Below are positions 1 through 7,078 of a DNA stretch of 64,000 bases, in pieces; position 1 is the first letter of the stretch, and every line of letters begins with the position of its first letter. A program made the translations under genes and the position numbers. Origin of the DNA: Bifidobacterium miconis (GTDB lineage Bacteria; Actinomycetota; Actinomycetes; Actinomycetales; Bifidobacteriaceae); contig NZ_JAHBBH010000001.1 of NCBI RefSeq assembly GCF_019331735.1, positions 140,219-204,218 on the forward strand. Reading direction: 5' to 3'. The notes under the pieces were generated by a model that was not told where the DNA came from, did not search any database, and saw nothing but the letters and a program-made list of their open reading frames with translations.

Positions 1-1061
1 TCTTCCACCGCGCGTTTGCCGTCCGTTAGGCGTTGGGCGAGCATCGCGCTCACCCTGCCGGTCGTCTCGTCGATAATGGCGCGAATCTGCTCCGGCGAAT
101 GCAGCGGAACGTTGATCGTTCCGGCATCGGTCAGGCCCCACGGTGCATTGTCGGAAACCAGGGCACCCGTCTCATTCGTCTCGCGCATGTTGTCCGCATC
201 GTCATACGTGCGGGCTCTGTCAGTCGCGGTGACGTCGGCTGTACCGTTGACGCCACTGTCATCAGATGATCCGTCGGATGATGCGTCGCCGTTCGGTTGC
301 GCGATGCTCCCGATCTGGCGCGCGACGCTGCGAGCGTGCATGATGCTGGAGACCAGCGCCGTGTCCCTGTTCGCGACATCCTTGCGCATGGCATTGCACC
401 GGTCCTTGAGCTCGTCCTGAATCCGCTGGTAGACTTCAGCGCCAAGCAGATCCTTGATGAGATTGGTGCGGTCCTCGGGATTCATGCGCAGAAAGGCGGA
501 GAACTGGCCCTGCGCCAGCATGATGGTTCTGCCGAACTGCCTGCGATCAAGGCCGATGATGCGCGTGATCTCCTCTCCCGCCTCCTTTTCCCGGGTGGTG
601 ATTTCCTTGCGATGATCGGCCGCTTCGGCATAGTCGAAATACCGTTGCGGATCGTTGGCGGCGGTCTCCACCAGCCCGGCAATGCCCGTATCGACGCGCA
701 TCAAACTGACCTTGGAGGCATGGTTCGTGAACCCCTTGCCGTTGGACTTCGGCTGTTCGTATGCCGGGGAACGGCGGACCTCATAGTATTCATCGCCGGA
801 CGCGAACATCAGATCGACATAGGTTTCCGTACGGTCGTTCATCAGGAACCGGGAACGGAAGCGCTGCTTGGATTCGCCGTCCTCGCCGTTCGACGTCGCA
901 CCGTACAGGGCAAAGGTCAGGCAGTCCAGAATCGTGGTTTTGCCCGCACCCGTCTCGCCGTCGATCAGAAACATGTGCGAACTGGTCAACGCGGCGAAAT
1001 CAATCGCAAATTCCCCCTTGTACGGGCCCACTCCCTGAAACTTCATGGCAATCAGCTTCAT
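1..1061 (-). CDS. sbcC: Exonuclease subunit SbcC, N-terminal part (runs off the window)
   Basis: This is the ATPase subunit of the SbcCD (Mre11/Rad50-type) complex, which opens hairpins and blocked DNA ends. The protein starts MKLIAMKFQG and has a Walker A motif GETGAGKTT at about residues 35-43, followed by the QFSAFLRMNPEDR region typical of SbcC. Only about 353 residues are in the window; the coiled coil, hook and second ATPase half lie before base 1. The ATG at 1061 sits one base after the sbcD stop, so the two genes are co-transcribed and probably translationally coupled. Identity is secure from the ATPase motif and the sbcD neighbour. Confidence 0.93.
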   Translation of the reverse strand, partial: MKLIAMKFQGVGPYKGEFAIDFAALTSSHMFLIDGETGAGKTTILDCLTFALYGATSNGEDGESKQRFRSRFLMNDRTETYVDLMFASGDEYYEVRRSPAYEQPKSNGKGFTNHASKVSLMRVDTGIAGLVETAANDPQRYFDYAEAADHRKEITTREKEAGEEITRIIGLDRRQFGRTIMLAQGQFSAFLRMNPEDRTNLIKDLLGAEVYQRIQDELKDRCNAMRKDVANRDTALVSSIMHARSVARQIGSIAQPNGDASSDGSSDDSGVNGTADVTATDRARTYDDADNMRETNETGALVSDNAPWGLTDAGTINVPLHSPEQIRAIIDETTGRVSAMLAQRLTDGKRAVE

Positions 1062-1062
1062 G

Positions 1063-2427
1063 TCAGCGCTCCTTTGCTGCAGTATCGTCGTTCGTCACCG
1101 TACCGTCGGCGTTCTCGTCGCGACGCTCCCCGGCCGCGCCATCGTCGCCCGCATATTCGGCATGGTCGCTGCGCACGCTCTCCACCGTGCGTTCCAGCAC
1201 GGCACGTTCCGCATCATTCGGCATACGGCCGATCTGATCACGGACGAACTGGTTAAGCACCTCCATCTCGGAAGTGACCTTACGCAAGTCGATGGTTTGT
1301 CGCCGACCGGCATCAAGCCGCCGATCATACACCAGGTTCTTCTCCAACGCATACGGATACCAGCCGTCGATCTTCTGGTATATGCCTTGGGGAAACTCAC
1401 TGACATGCACGGTGACGGACACCCAGTCATCACGATGACGCTGAACGGTCTCCTCATCCTGAATGTCCTCGACGCTACCTTCGACCTGCGCAAACGCCGG
1501 CTCGCCGGACTCAACAGGCAGCGTATGCAGATGCTCGATGCCGTGACAGGTGGCGTCGAACACGACGACGCTTTTCCCATTGCCTGCAACGGGCGGGTTG
1601 TGACTCTCGGAGAACGAATAGGCGAGCAGCGAACCGCTGTACCGGGCCTGAGGAGTCCGATCATATGCAAACACGGAATCTGCCGCGTCCAATACTGGAA
1701 TCCGCACCTGCTGCGGGCGATGCAAGTGACCGAGCGCCAGATAATCAAGCCCGGAATTGGAGAACAGACCGGCCGGCACGCTGTCCACGCCGCCCACCGT
1801 GATCGCGCGCTCCGAATCACTGGACTGCGCGCCGCCGACGAACGCGTGAGCCATCAATACTGCGGGCATGTCCGGGTCTGAGACGTGACGTTCCGCAAGA
1901 TCGCGCGTGACCAGCTGCAATGCGGCGCGCATCATGCCCTCATGCGAGCGGGGAATGGTCCAGTCGACGCCGCTGGAGTCCAGTACGCCCTGCAACTGCG
2001 AGCGGGCCGCATCAGGATCCAGATACGGCAGCGCATAGACGGCCATCGATTCGTCGTCGCGCTCAACGATCACCGGCTCGGCGATGTCGTCGATGCGGCA
2101 TCGCATGTGGATGTTCGGCTGCATGAGCGCGGATCCGGCATCGAGACGAACCGCGGAATCGTGATTGCCGGGCGTGATGATGATCTCCAACGGCTCGCCG
2201 TCAACCATCGTGCGGCCAAGCCGAACGAACATCTCATTGAACAGCTGCACCGCATCGCCTGACGGCATGGACTGGTCGTACACGTCGCCGGACACGCACA
2301 GCACCTGCACATGTTCGCGTTCGATCACGCCGATCAGCCATTCCAACGCGGTGCGCTGGTACTTGCGCAGGCTCAACCCCTTGAATCTGCGGCCGATATG
2401 CCAGTCGGATGTGTGCAATACCCGCAT
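1063..2427 (-). CDS. sbcD: Exonuclease subunit SbcD
   Basis: Nuclease subunit of SbcCD, a 454-residue calcineurin-like metallophosphoesterase (Mn-dependent dsDNA exonuclease and ssDNA endonuclease in the family). Visible metal-binding motifs are DWHIG (residues 8-12), GDVYD (about 47-51), GNHD (87-90), MAHAF, and GHLHRP. The length is usual for actinobacterial SbcD. The C-terminal 30-40 residues are acidic and low in complexity. It is the first gene of an sbcD-sbcC operon; the next start codon lies one base beyond its stop. The start MRVLHTSDWH is the family start and follows an AAGGAG-like site. Confidence 0.95.
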   Translation of the reverse strand: MRVLHTSDWHIGRRFKGLSLRKYQRTALEWLIGVIEREHVQVLCVSGDVYDQSMPSGDAVQLFNEMFVRLGRTMVDGEPLEIIITPGNHDSAVRLDAGSALMQPNIHMRCRIDDIAEPVIVERDDESMAVYALPYLDPDAARSQLQGVLDSSGVDWTIPRSHEGMMRAALQLVTRDLAERHVSDPDMPAVLMAHAFVGGAQSSDSERAITVGGVDSVPAGLFSNSGLDYLALGHLHRPQQVRIPVLDAADSVFAYDRTPQARYSGSLLAYSFSESHNPPVAGNGKSVVVFDATCHGIEHLHTLPVESGEPAFAQVEGSVEDIQDEETVQRHRDDWVSVTVHVSEFPQGIYQKIDGWYPYALEKNLVYDRRLDAGRRQTIDLRKVTSEMEVLNQFVRDQIGRMPNDAERAVLERTVESVRSDHAEYAGDDGAAGERRDENADGTVTNDDTAAKER

Positions 2428-2785
2428 GTCCGTCTCCTTGCATGTCTCGTGCGTTCCGCTTCACGGCGTTCGCTCCGGCCCATTGTAGAATGCGGGAGCG
2501 GTCTGCGCTCGCTGTACGCGGTTACTGCGTATAACCGGACAATCCGATTGACGGTGCGTGTCACGGCGTGTCGGCGCGGGCGACGACGCACGCCGGTCGA
2601 TGATGGTCGGCGTGAGCGGTACGACGGTGGTCCACCGCTTGCGCGAGCGCAAAACCGTCACATGGTTTTCAGCGTTTTCAGCCGCAACCGCAGGTTCTCT
2701 CGATGATTCGCCTGCCAGAATCCGTAGGCAACGGTAGCCGACCGGCAACCGCATCGGAATACGAAACCATAGCAAGGAGCGCATC
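2428..2785. other. Intergenic region upstream of sbcD and two small genes
   Basis: 358 bases with no convincing gene on either strand; the open frames here are arginine-rich shadows. It must carry the sbcD promoter (minus) and that of the small gene pair (plus). It contains one copy of a motif, ATAACCGGACAATCC at 2531, which recurs at 14953 and, reversed, at 26324. Confidence 0.5.
2531..2545 (+). repeat. Dispersed motif copy 1 (ATAACCGGACAATCC)
   Basis: 15 bases identical to 14953-14967; the first 14 also occur on the opposite strand at 26324-26337. Function is unknown; two copies lie in gene-upstream DNA. Confidence 0.6.
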
Positions 2786-2917
2786 ATGAGCATCATGCAC
2801 CACGACACCATGCGTTTGGACTTCGCCGAACCGTGGCTGCTGTCATCCCAGCCCTCGTCCAACAGCGCATACGAGCCGCAGTACGACATGCCGGCCGTCC
2901 GGGGGAGACGCGCATGA
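2786..2917 (+). CDS. Small hypothetical protein (43 aa)
   Basis: Unrecognised. It begins MSIMHHDTMRLDFAEPW and ends in a basic tail (RGRRA). A good ribosome site (GCAAGGAGCG) sits about 7 bases before the ATG, and the stop overlaps the next start as ATGA, so the two genes are likely translationally coupled. No membrane segment or cysteine pair. Support comes from the start context and overlap rather than homology. Confidence 0.55.
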   Translation: MSIMHHDTMRLDFAEPWLLSSQPSSNSAYEPQYDMPAVRGRRA

Positions 2918-3120
2918 TCTGGAAACTGTTCGGCCTGTTCAATCTCTTCGGAAATCTCCGTCGGCCTCGACGCTTCGCGTACGACGACCGTTACCGGCAT
3001 GACGATCCACATCCTCACGGACACAGCGACTACCTTGGCCCTCGGGACGATCGGAGTCGATTCGGCGGCCCCGAGCCGCCGTATCACGCAGGGCAAGGGC
3101 CAGGGCCGCGCCAATGGTAA
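2914..3120 (+). CDS. Small hypothetical protein, His/Asp/Pro-rich (68 aa)
   Basis: Unrecognised. The N-terminus MIWKLFGLFNLFGNL is amphipathic or hydrophobic; the remainder is charged and rich in His, Asp, Arg, Gly and Pro, so it looks disordered. It starts inside the stop of the preceding gene (4-base ATGA overlap). An upstream start at about 2833 is possible but would overlap the first gene heavily, so the coupled ATG at 2914 is preferred. It could be a small membrane-associated protein; no function can be assigned. Confidence 0.5.
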   Translation: MIWKLFGLFNLFGNLRRPRRFAYDDRYRHDDPHPHGHSDYLGPRDDRSRFGGPEPPYHAGQGPGPRQW

Positions 3121-3211
3121 TACCCGCCGATATTCGGGCGGGATATCCGGCGATATTGACAGATTGGAAGAAACCATGTAATACGAACGCAACGGCAGAA
3201 AAGAGGCGCTG

Positions 3212-4015
3212 ATGCGATACTTCACCACCGACACGCATTTCGGGCATCCGCTCGTCACCGTACTGCGCGGATTCACCACGTTCGATCCCAGTCGCGCGCA
3301 ATACGAACACGTTCTTACTCAACAGGGACGCAAAGCGGCCGAAGACTGGGCGAAGGGCGTCGTCTTGGACGATTCGCGGCTCAACTTCCGCAAAGCCGCG
3401 GACACCGATGCGCATGACGCGGCGATCGTCGCCAACATCAACAAGGTCGTCGGTCCGGACGACGAACTGTGGATCCTAGGCGATATCGGATACCGCACCT
3501 CCGTGAACCATCTCAAGGACTGCCTGCGCCAGCTCGCCTGCAAGCATCTGCACGCGGTCATCGGCAACCACGACGACTGGTGGCTGGACGACAAGCCGGC
3601 GCGGAACCTGTTCGAAAGCATCGAACCAAACGATACGGTAGAACTGGGCGGATTCGACCCGCAGCGGCCGGGCGCAACCGAAACCGTCAACCTGTCGCAT
3701 TTCCCGTACCGCGAGGACCTCGCCTACAGCTGGCCCGACGACGTCGCGAAATTCCACGATAAAGCTCTGCCGTTCAACGGACGCAAACTGCTGTACGGGC
3801 ACACGCATCAGCTGTCGCCGGCCGGCGCGCGCCCTGAAGCGCTCAACGTCGGCCTCGACGCATGGAACCTGCAGCCGGTATCGCACGCGCAAATCGTGGA
3901 TTGGTTTCGTGATCTGCCGGACGATGATGCCGGCGACGATGATCGTCTGCGCTCGCCGTACCTCGACATGCCATCGTTCCCGGATGCGCGTGGCGGCAAC
4001 GGCATCGCGAACTGA
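3212..4015 (+). CDS. Metallophosphoesterase family protein
   Basis: A 267-residue calcineurin-fold phosphoesterase. Motifs in order: DTHFGH near the N-terminus (Asp7, His9), LGDIGYRT, GNHDDWW, and GHTHQLSP near residue 200, which supply the expected two-metal ligands. The family includes phosphodiesterases of unknown substrate, so only the general activity can be assigned. The start MRYFTTDTHFGH is the family start and is preceded by an AGAGG site. A hairpin with a T-run follows at 4043-4087, so the gene is probably transcribed alone or with the two small upstream genes. Confidence 0.85.
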   Translation: MRYFTTDTHFGHPLVTVLRGFTTFDPSRAQYEHVLTQQGRKAAEDWAKGVVLDDSRLNFRKAADTDAHDAAIVANINKVVGPDDELWILGDIGYRTSVNHLKDCLRQLACKHLHAVIGNHDDWWLDDKPARNLFESIEPNDTVELGGFDPQRPGATETVNLSHFPYREDLAYSWPDDVAKFHDKALPFNGRKLLYGHTHQLSPAGARPEALNVGLDAWNLQPVSHAQIVDWFRDLPDDDAGDDDRLRSPYLDMPSFPDARGGNGIAN

Positions 4016-4042
4016 TGCGATGACGGAAATTGAAATGAAGTG

Positions 4043-4087
4043 CGGGCTTGCGAATCGCGCCTGTGAACGATGCCGCAAGCCCGTTTT
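4043..4087 (+). terminator. Intrinsic terminator after the phosphoesterase gene
   Basis: Arms CGGGCTTGCG (4043-4052) and CGCAAGCCCG (4074-4083) form a perfect 10-bp stem followed by TTTT. It lies between convergent genes. Confidence 0.85.
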
Positions 4088-4093
4088 GATAGG

Positions 4094-4441
4094 TCAGAAT
4101 TCTTCAATCCAACGTCGGCGACGCTGGTAGGCGACGGGATCATCCCAATCGCGCATGTCGAAACCATTATTGGCGGCGATTGCTGCTGCATTCAAGGCTT
4201 CTCGGACACGATGGTTGGTGCCGTAGTCGGTGGACCAGCTGCGTTCAACCCAACGGCACAGTGTCATGCGCCGTGCGGGAATGTGCACGTTGCCTCGCGC
4301 TGCGTATGCGTAGCCGATAACGTCGGGAACGCATCTCGGCGCGTGTCGCTGGAATATGTCGGCGTACTGCATCAAACGGTTGGCGCGTTCCGCTTCGGCT
4401 TCCATCACGCGGTACGGTCGGTCCTTCCATGTTCTGGACAT
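4094..4441 (-). CDS. Hypothetical protein (115 aa)
   Basis: Unrecognised. Basic and tryptophan-rich, starting MSRTWKDRPYRVMEAEAERA; it has a central segment PARRMTLCRWVERSW and an Arg-rich C-terminus ending RRRRWIEEF. An AAAGGA ribosome site lies about 9 bases before the ATG, and this site forms the edge of a strong hairpin (4452-4488). GC is lower than in the core genes around it, consistent with the accessory stretch that starts here. No catalytic motif is visible. Confidence 0.6.
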   Translation of the reverse strand: MSRTWKDRPYRVMEAEAERANRLMQYADIFQRHAPRCVPDVIGYAYAARGNVHIPARRMTLCRWVERSWSTDYGTNHRVREALNAAAIAANNGFDMRDWDDPVAYQRRRRWIEEF

Positions 4442-4451
4442 TGGTGTGTTT

Positions 4452-4488
4452 CCTTTCGACTTAGGTGTTTGTTGCCCTAGTCGAAAGG
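4452..4488 (-). promoter_or_regulatory. Leader hairpin overlapping the ribosome site of the 4094-4441 gene
   Basis: Imperfect inverted repeat: 14-base arm 4452-4465 and 13-base arm 4476-4488 pair with a single bulged base around a 10-base loop. In the minus-strand mRNA the 3' arm ends GTCGAAAGG and the AAAGGA ribosome site straddles its end, so folding would partly hide it. It could instead be a dimeric repressor site. Confidence 0.55.
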
Positions 4489-4549
4489 CGCGGTGAATCC
4501 CCGTGTGATCATGATGCTCCTTGGCATATCAAAATTGGACTATGACTGA

Positions 4550-4927
4550 TCAATCGGTATCGTGCCGCACTTCGGACGATTCTTCGGATCGAGCTCTGAG
4601 CTTGTTCATTGCCTTGTTGAACGGACTGAGCCGACGTTGCTTGTCGATGTATATGAGCCGGTCGCTGCGTTCTTCCATGCAGTCGTCGCAGATCAGCGCG
4701 GCCACTTGCGTGCCGTCGTCGTCGCAGGGGTCGAAGAACGCGGTGCCGTAATGACCGTATGACGTCATTTCGATGGCGCCGAGGGGAAGGAAGTCATCGT
4801 CGGCGTGGCCTTCCTCCGACAGCTGATCGATTGCGCGGATGCGATGGTCGATGCAGACTTCTGCCGTTATTGTCTTGCCGCAGATCAGGCATCGAAACGT
4901 GAATGGTTCTGTGCTGTCGTTGTGCAT
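4550..4927 (-). CDS. Hypothetical protein with paired CxxC motifs (125 aa)
   Basis: Unrecognised. After MHNDSTEPFTF it has CLICGK (one CxxC) and, about 65 residues later, ICDDCME (second CxxC), a spacing compatible with a treble-clef or rubredoxin-like zinc site. The start at 4927 is preferred over one 23 codons upstream because GGAGAA lies 6 bases before it. The C-terminus is charged. It lies in the low-GC accessory stretch between two minus-strand genes. A zinc-binding role is inference from cysteine spacing. Confidence 0.6.
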   Translation of the reverse strand: MHNDSTEPFTFRCLICGKTITAEVCIDHRIRAIDQLSEEGHADDDFLPLGAIEMTSYGHYGTAFFDPCDDDGTQVAALICDDCMEERSDRLIYIDKQRRLSPFNKAMNKLRARSEESSEVRHDTD

Positions 4928-5038
4928 GGTCGTTCTCCGGTTGAAGATGTTCAGATCGTCAGTGGCACGCTCAAGTCGCCGGCTTGGGAGAACCACACCA
5001 GATTACAACATACGAGATTTGGACACGGCGAAAGCTGT

Positions 5039-5713
5039 TCAGAATTGCTTGCGTCGCAGTATTTTAAGATAGTTCTTGCGGAAATCCCGTCGGTCTTTGA
5101 ACATCTTGCGGTCGGTGGCCGTGTCCTCGCCTGCATCGAACTTCAAAGCGGTCAGTTCTACGGTGCACATGAGATCAGCCGCTTGCTCCAATCGGTAGTC
5201 TTTAGGTTGAGCGTCGCGGTATACGACAGCTTCTTTGGACAGTGCATATCCAATGGATGTCTTCAGTGCGTTGGTGACGATCTGCTGGCCATTGTCGTAG
5301 TACACCTTGATCGTCTTGTATGACTGGAACTCGTCGAGATGAGATAGGAAGAAGTCCGCGAGATCTCGTTTGAGTTGCGCCTCGAATCGAGTTTTGCTGT
5401 CGTCGAACATGCTCTTGCGATGTGCGAACGTTACGTAACGGAATGGCAGGTTTCGAGCGAGCGTAAAGAATGCGAAGAACAGACGTTTGCGATCCGCGAA
5501 GTCCATGCCATCGTAATCGTCGTGACCGTTGAACAGTGGTCCGGCGTGGAACGGAACGTCGGGAAGGCCTGAATCAGTTAGATGTCGTTCGTACTTTTCG
5601 ATATGCTCGGTAATCGGCTGAGACTGTACGTGGAACACCAGCGTAATCAGATAGTATTCGGACAGCTTGCCCCATTCTCCGGATTCGTCCACGAAGACAC
5701 TTAGCTCGTTCAT
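5039..5713 (-). CDS. DUF3800 family protein
   Basis: 224 residues with the DUF3800 hallmark near the N-terminus, VFVDESGEWG (Asp9-Glu10-Ser11-Gly12), then YYLITLVFHV, a central TIKVYYDNGQQ strand and QAADLMCTVELTAL near the C-terminus. The family resembles an RNase H-like fold with conserved acidic residues; its biological role is not established, but many members lie in defence islands next to structured RNAs. Start at 5713 is chosen because AGGAG lies 5 bases upstream. The region just upstream (5740-5829) encodes a hairpin RNA with its own promoter on the same strand, so RNA and protein may be one functional unit. Confidence 0.85.
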   Translation of the reverse strand: MNELSVFVDESGEWGKLSEYYLITLVFHVQSQPITEHIEKYERHLTDSGLPDVPFHAGPLFNGHDDYDGMDFADRKRLFFAFFTLARNLPFRYVTFAHRKSMFDDSKTRFEAQLKRDLADFFLSHLDEFQSYKTIKVYYDNGQQIVTNALKTSIGYALSKEAVVYRDAQPKDYRLEQAADLMCTVELTALKFDAGEDTATDRKMFKDRRDFRKNYLKILRRKQF

Positions 5714-5739
5714 CTGTCTCCTGACGATATCGTGGAAAG

Positions 5740-5795
5740 AGATGCCGGGGGAATACCCCCGGCGACTTGGAGCCTCACCCTTACGGGACAAAGCG
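5740..5795 (-). ncRNA. Structured RNA upstream of the DUF3800 gene
   Basis: On the minus strand the predicted transcript contains a CCC-GTAA-GGG mini-hairpin, a single-stranded core GAGGCTCCAAGTCG, and an 8-bp perfect stem-loop (GCCGGGGG, loop TATT, CCCCCGGC; 5744-5763). It ends about 25 bases before the DUF3800 start codon. The hairpin and core are unchanged in the second copy at 6.7 kb. Comparative genomics has described conserved RNA motifs upstream of DUF3800 and AbiF genes; that this is one of them is inference. It may act in trans with the protein or as a 5' leader. Confidence 0.6.
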
Positions 5796-5800
5796 CATTT

Positions 5801-5829
5801 ATTATGCCAAAACAGATTACGACACGCAA
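5801..5829 (-). promoter_or_regulatory. Sigma70-type promoter of the DUF3800-linked RNA
   Basis: Minus-strand TTGCGT (5824-5829) and CATAAT (5801-5806) are separated by exactly 17 bases. The second repeat copy keeps TTGCGT, the 17-base spacing and a weaker CACAAT. Confidence 0.65.
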
Positions 5830-5848
5830 GTTAGAAGCATATCGTCAG

Positions 5849-5916
5849 CCGGTTCTGTTGTTGTGCTTAGCTACACTTATTGCCATAAGTGTAGCTAAGC
5901 ACAACAACAGAACCGG
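5849..5916. repeat. 32-bp perfect inverted repeat with 4-base loop
   Basis: Arms 5849-5880 and 5885-5916 are exact reverse complements; the loop is TGCC. There is no T-run, so this is not a standard terminator. It separates RNA copy 1 from the fic remnant and looks like a local inverted duplication. Confidence 0.9.
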
Positions 5917-5929
5917 TTTTTACGACATC

Positions 5930-6504
5930 GTTGTCAATGACAATTATCATCTGCGATATATTCACATTTCCCATGCTCAGTTTGAGACGATCCATCCGTT
6001 CGCGGATGGCAATGGCCGATGCGGAAGAGCGTTGGTTCATACGATCCTGCGCAATAAGGGTCTTATACGTGCTAAGTCTCCGCTGGCCTGCTGCGCGACA
6101 CTAAGGCATATTTCAACGCACTGACGGCCTTCCGCAAGAGATGCCGCTCTCCCATTGTGGAATCGTTCGTGGAGGCGTGTCTGTTCGCGGCAGCGAGCGG
6201 ACGACAACTGATCTATGATCTAGTCGATCAGCTTGATACCGCGAAAACGGCATTGCGGGGAGTGCGTTCGGATTCTCCGGTATAGCAAATCGTGCCGCAA
6301 CTGATCGCCCAGCCTATCGTTACGACGGAGTACCTGTGCGATTCGCTTGGATTGAGCAAACCACAGGCCGAACGCGCGGTAAAGCGCCTCGAGGAAGCCG
6401 GAGTGCTGACGCGGCGTGGCGGAGCGCGTCGCAATGTTATCTGGGAGCATCGCAGAATTCTCGATGTTCTGGACGAGTACGCCGCCGGTCTGAGAAGAGG
6501 ATGA
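5930..6504 (+). pseudogene. Fic family protein remnant
   Basis: Reads as the C-terminal part of a Fic AMP-transferase with a winged-helix tail. One frame gives AQFETIHPFADGNGR, the catalytic Fic motif, then ALVHTILRNKGLIR. After a frameshift near 6080-6095 a second frame gives RDTKAYFNALTAF and VDQLDTAKTALRG, ending at an in-frame TAG near 6282. The coding sense resumes as PQLIAQPIVTTEYL and a winged helix (GLSKPQAERAVKRLEEAG) to 6504. The N-terminal half is missing and is replaced by the palindrome and RNA-element DNA. One frameshift, one nonsense codon and the lost 5' end make it a pseudogene. Confidence 0.8.
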
Positions 6505-7078
6505 GTGTGACTGTCCGGTTTGATGGCCGCTGCTCTGTGCGACTATGAATGCCCTGATCTGTCATGCATGCGATTATGAACCCTAAGGTGCGTTGTTCGG
6601 GATTGACTGGTGTACTGACTGTTACCTGAGTAACTTGGCGTGTTCTTCGCGAAGTCTCTCTACTCATTCATCGGCTTCTTGCCGAATAAAGCGGAAAGAG
6701 ATGCCGGGGGAATACCCCCGGCGACTTGGAGTCTCACCCTTACGGGCCAAAGCACATTCATTGTGACAAAACAGATCATGTTACGCAAGTCGGAAGTGAC
6801 GAATGTAATCTGCTCAATATCCGATGACCGAGTAACCCCTTGCTATTTTGAAGGGTCGCTTCGCTGGTTTTTGCGAACTTCGTTAGTTGCGTTTTCGTTG
6901 CAATGATGCCGGTTCCGTTACTTTCGCCAGATTCGTTGATTGCCTCCGATTTCGCTGTTCTCAGGGGTCATCGTGTCTGAATCGTGTATGAGCTACAGAC
7001 ACGATGACGAGCATCATTCCAGCGACTGACTCGGCTCGATGACTGAGTAACCATGCATGATGCTCAGGAAGCCGCAAA
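6505..7078. other. Non-coding stretch with RNA-element copy 2 and hairpins
   Basis: 574 bases without a credible gene. It holds the second copy of the DUF3800-linked RNA element (6693-6792), a 13-bp inverted repeat GTCATCGTGTCTG/CAGACACGATGAC (6967-6979, 6996-7008) that could terminate transcription, and a repeated GATGACnGAGTAACC phrase at about 6824 and 7038. Confidence 0.6.
6693..6792 (-). repeat. RNA-promoter element, copy 2 (orphan)
   Basis: Copy of 5734-5833. The hairpin (6703-6722) and CTCCAAGTCG core are intact; the promoter is TTGCGT-17-CACAAT. No DUF3800 gene lies downstream on the minus strand; the next sequence there is the fic remnant read antisense. Confidence 0.8.

Larger units (their letters stand above)
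5734..5833 (-). repeat. RNA-promoter element, copy 1 of a ~100-bp direct repeat
   Basis: Aligns without gaps to 6693-6792 (constant offset 959), with scattered substitutions mainly outside the hairpin. It includes the hairpin, the CTCCAAGTCG core (minus strand) and the promoter. Confidence 0.85.

Noticed and set aside
5732..6124. Single 130-aa protein reading through the RNA element, palindrome and Fic motif
   Set aside because: Only the last third is Fic-like; the first part repeats at 6640-6906 as translated RNA-element DNA, so it is not one gene.
5734..6792. CRISPR array
   Set aside because: Only two ~100-bp copies 959 bases apart; no regular spacers and no cas genes.
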